From Paucimonas sp. (GTDB taxonomy: Bacteria; Pseudomonadota; Gammaproteobacteria; Burkholderiales; Burkholderiaceae_D), in contig JAQSWC010000049.1 of NCBI GenBank assembly GCA_029266815.1, positions 1 to 8,982 on the forward strand: 8,982 bases of DNA. The letters are read 5' to 3'. The position numbers and the translations under genes were made by a program. Under the pieces are notes generated by a model. The model ran no database searches, was not told the DNA's origin, and saw only the letters and a program-made list of their open reading frames with translations. Shown piece by piece: positions 8,499 through 8,982 of this stretch (positions are counted from its first letter, which is position 1; every line of letters starts with the position of its first letter).

Positions 8499-8969
8499 AT
8501 GCAACGAAAGGCATTGGATTTGTGGGTAGGCATGTTTGTACTCATTAGCGCCGCCGCAATGGTGTTCTTGGCGCTGCGTGCAGGAAACCTGAGCTCACTC
8601 ACCTTGGACCAGACATATGCAGTCACCGCAAAATTTGACAATATCGGCGGATTGAAATCCCGCGCTGCCGTCCGAAGCGCCGGCGTTCTGGTCGGGCGTG
8701 TTACGGACATCAGTTTCGACGACAAGAGTTTTCAGGCGGTCGTCACCTTAAGCATCGACACCAAATACCGTTTCCCCAAAGACACCTCTGCAAAGATCCT
8801 GACGGCCGGACTGTTGGGGGAACAATACATCGGCCTTGAAGCAGGCGGCGATATGAACAATCTGGCTGCGGGAGATCGTATCAAGATGACTCAATCGGCC
8901 GTAGTATTGGAAAGTCTGATCAGCCAGTTCCTTTACAGCAAGGCTGCCGACGGAAAGGAAGATAATTAA
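8499..8969 (+). CDS. mlaD: MCE-domain lipid-binding protein MlaD
   Basis: Periplasmic, inner-membrane-anchored MCE protein whose homologues assemble as a hexameric ring on MlaE to pass phospholipids to or from MlaC. One N-terminal transmembrane anchor (about residues 8-28, LWVGMFVLISAAAMVFLAL) is followed by a single MCE domain (about 38-116) with the typical YAVTAKFDNIGGLKSRAAVRSAGVLVGRV-like core (40-68) and LLGEQYIGLEAGG (105-117). A short C-terminal helix (about 134-148) ends in a charged tail. At 156 aa it is shorter than E. coli MlaD (about 183), mainly after the MCE core. AAGG (8485-8488) precedes the ATG by 10 nt. The stop at 8967-8969 is 4 nt before the next ATG, so the operon continues beyond the window. 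Confidence 0.94.
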   Translation: MQRKALDLWVGMFVLISAAAMVFLALRAGNLSSLTLDQTYAVTAKFDNIGGLKSRAAVRSAGVLVGRVTDISFDDKSFQAVVTLSIDTKYRFPKDTSAKILTAGLLGEQYIGLEAGGDMNNLAAGDRIKMTQSAVVLESLISQFLYSKAADGKEDN

Positions 8970-8973
8970 AAAC

Positions 8974-8982
8974 ATGACCCGT
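8974..8982 (+). CDS. Start of next mla operon gene (only M-T-R visible)
   Basis: An ATG at 8974, four bases after the mlaD stop, opens a frame of three codons (Met-Thr-Arg) before the window ends. A purine-rich GGAAAGGAAG stretch at 8952-8961 could be its ribosome site. In Burkholderiales as I recall, mlaD is commonly followed by mlaA (vacJ) or mlaC, so one of these is expected. Identity cannot be determined from three codons. Confidence 0.4.

Overview
This window looks like the chromosome of a betaproteobacterium, probably order Burkholderiales and plausibly near Oxalobacteraceae. The reasons are the GC-rich coding style, the large proteobacterial-type NADPH glutamate synthase (GltB/GltD), and an mla phospholipid-transport operon in the order mlaF-mlaE-mlaD close to gltBD. 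The genus is inferred from gene order and protein flavour, not measured.

Layout. Bases 1-4858 carry the 3' two thirds of gltB and all of gltD, the two subunits of glutamate synthase (GOGAT), followed by a strong intrinsic terminator at 4874-4910. Bases 4909-6789 form a small accessory block. It holds a reverse-strand ORF that looks like the leftover C-terminus of a type III restriction endonuclease with its catalytic ExK replaced, a very AT-rich regulatory gap, a small XRE-type repressor gene, and an HDOD-domain signalling gene close downstream. Bases 6825-8982 hold the start of the mla operon: a probable promoter, mlaF (ATPase), mlaE (permease), mlaD (MCE lipid-binding protein) and the first three codons of the next gene, probably mlaA or another mla component.

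How the genes work together. GltB and GltD turn 2-oxoglutarate plus glutamine into two glutamates using NADPH, as the assimilation arm of the GS/GOGAT cycle. MlaF, MlaE and MlaD form the inner-membrane complex that moves phospholipids between the outer and inner membranes to keep outer-membrane asymmetry. The XRE and HDOD genes probably form a short regulatory transcription unit. Its promoter carries two palindromic sites built from a shared TGAYATT-like half-site, centred 22 bp apart over the putative -35 and -10 boxes, which suggests autorepression.

The gltBD and mla parts are ordinary core genome. The least explained part is the 4.9-6.8 kb block, and I see no convincing new multi-gene system beyond it. 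No tRNA, rRNA, CRISPR array or insertion sequence was recognised.
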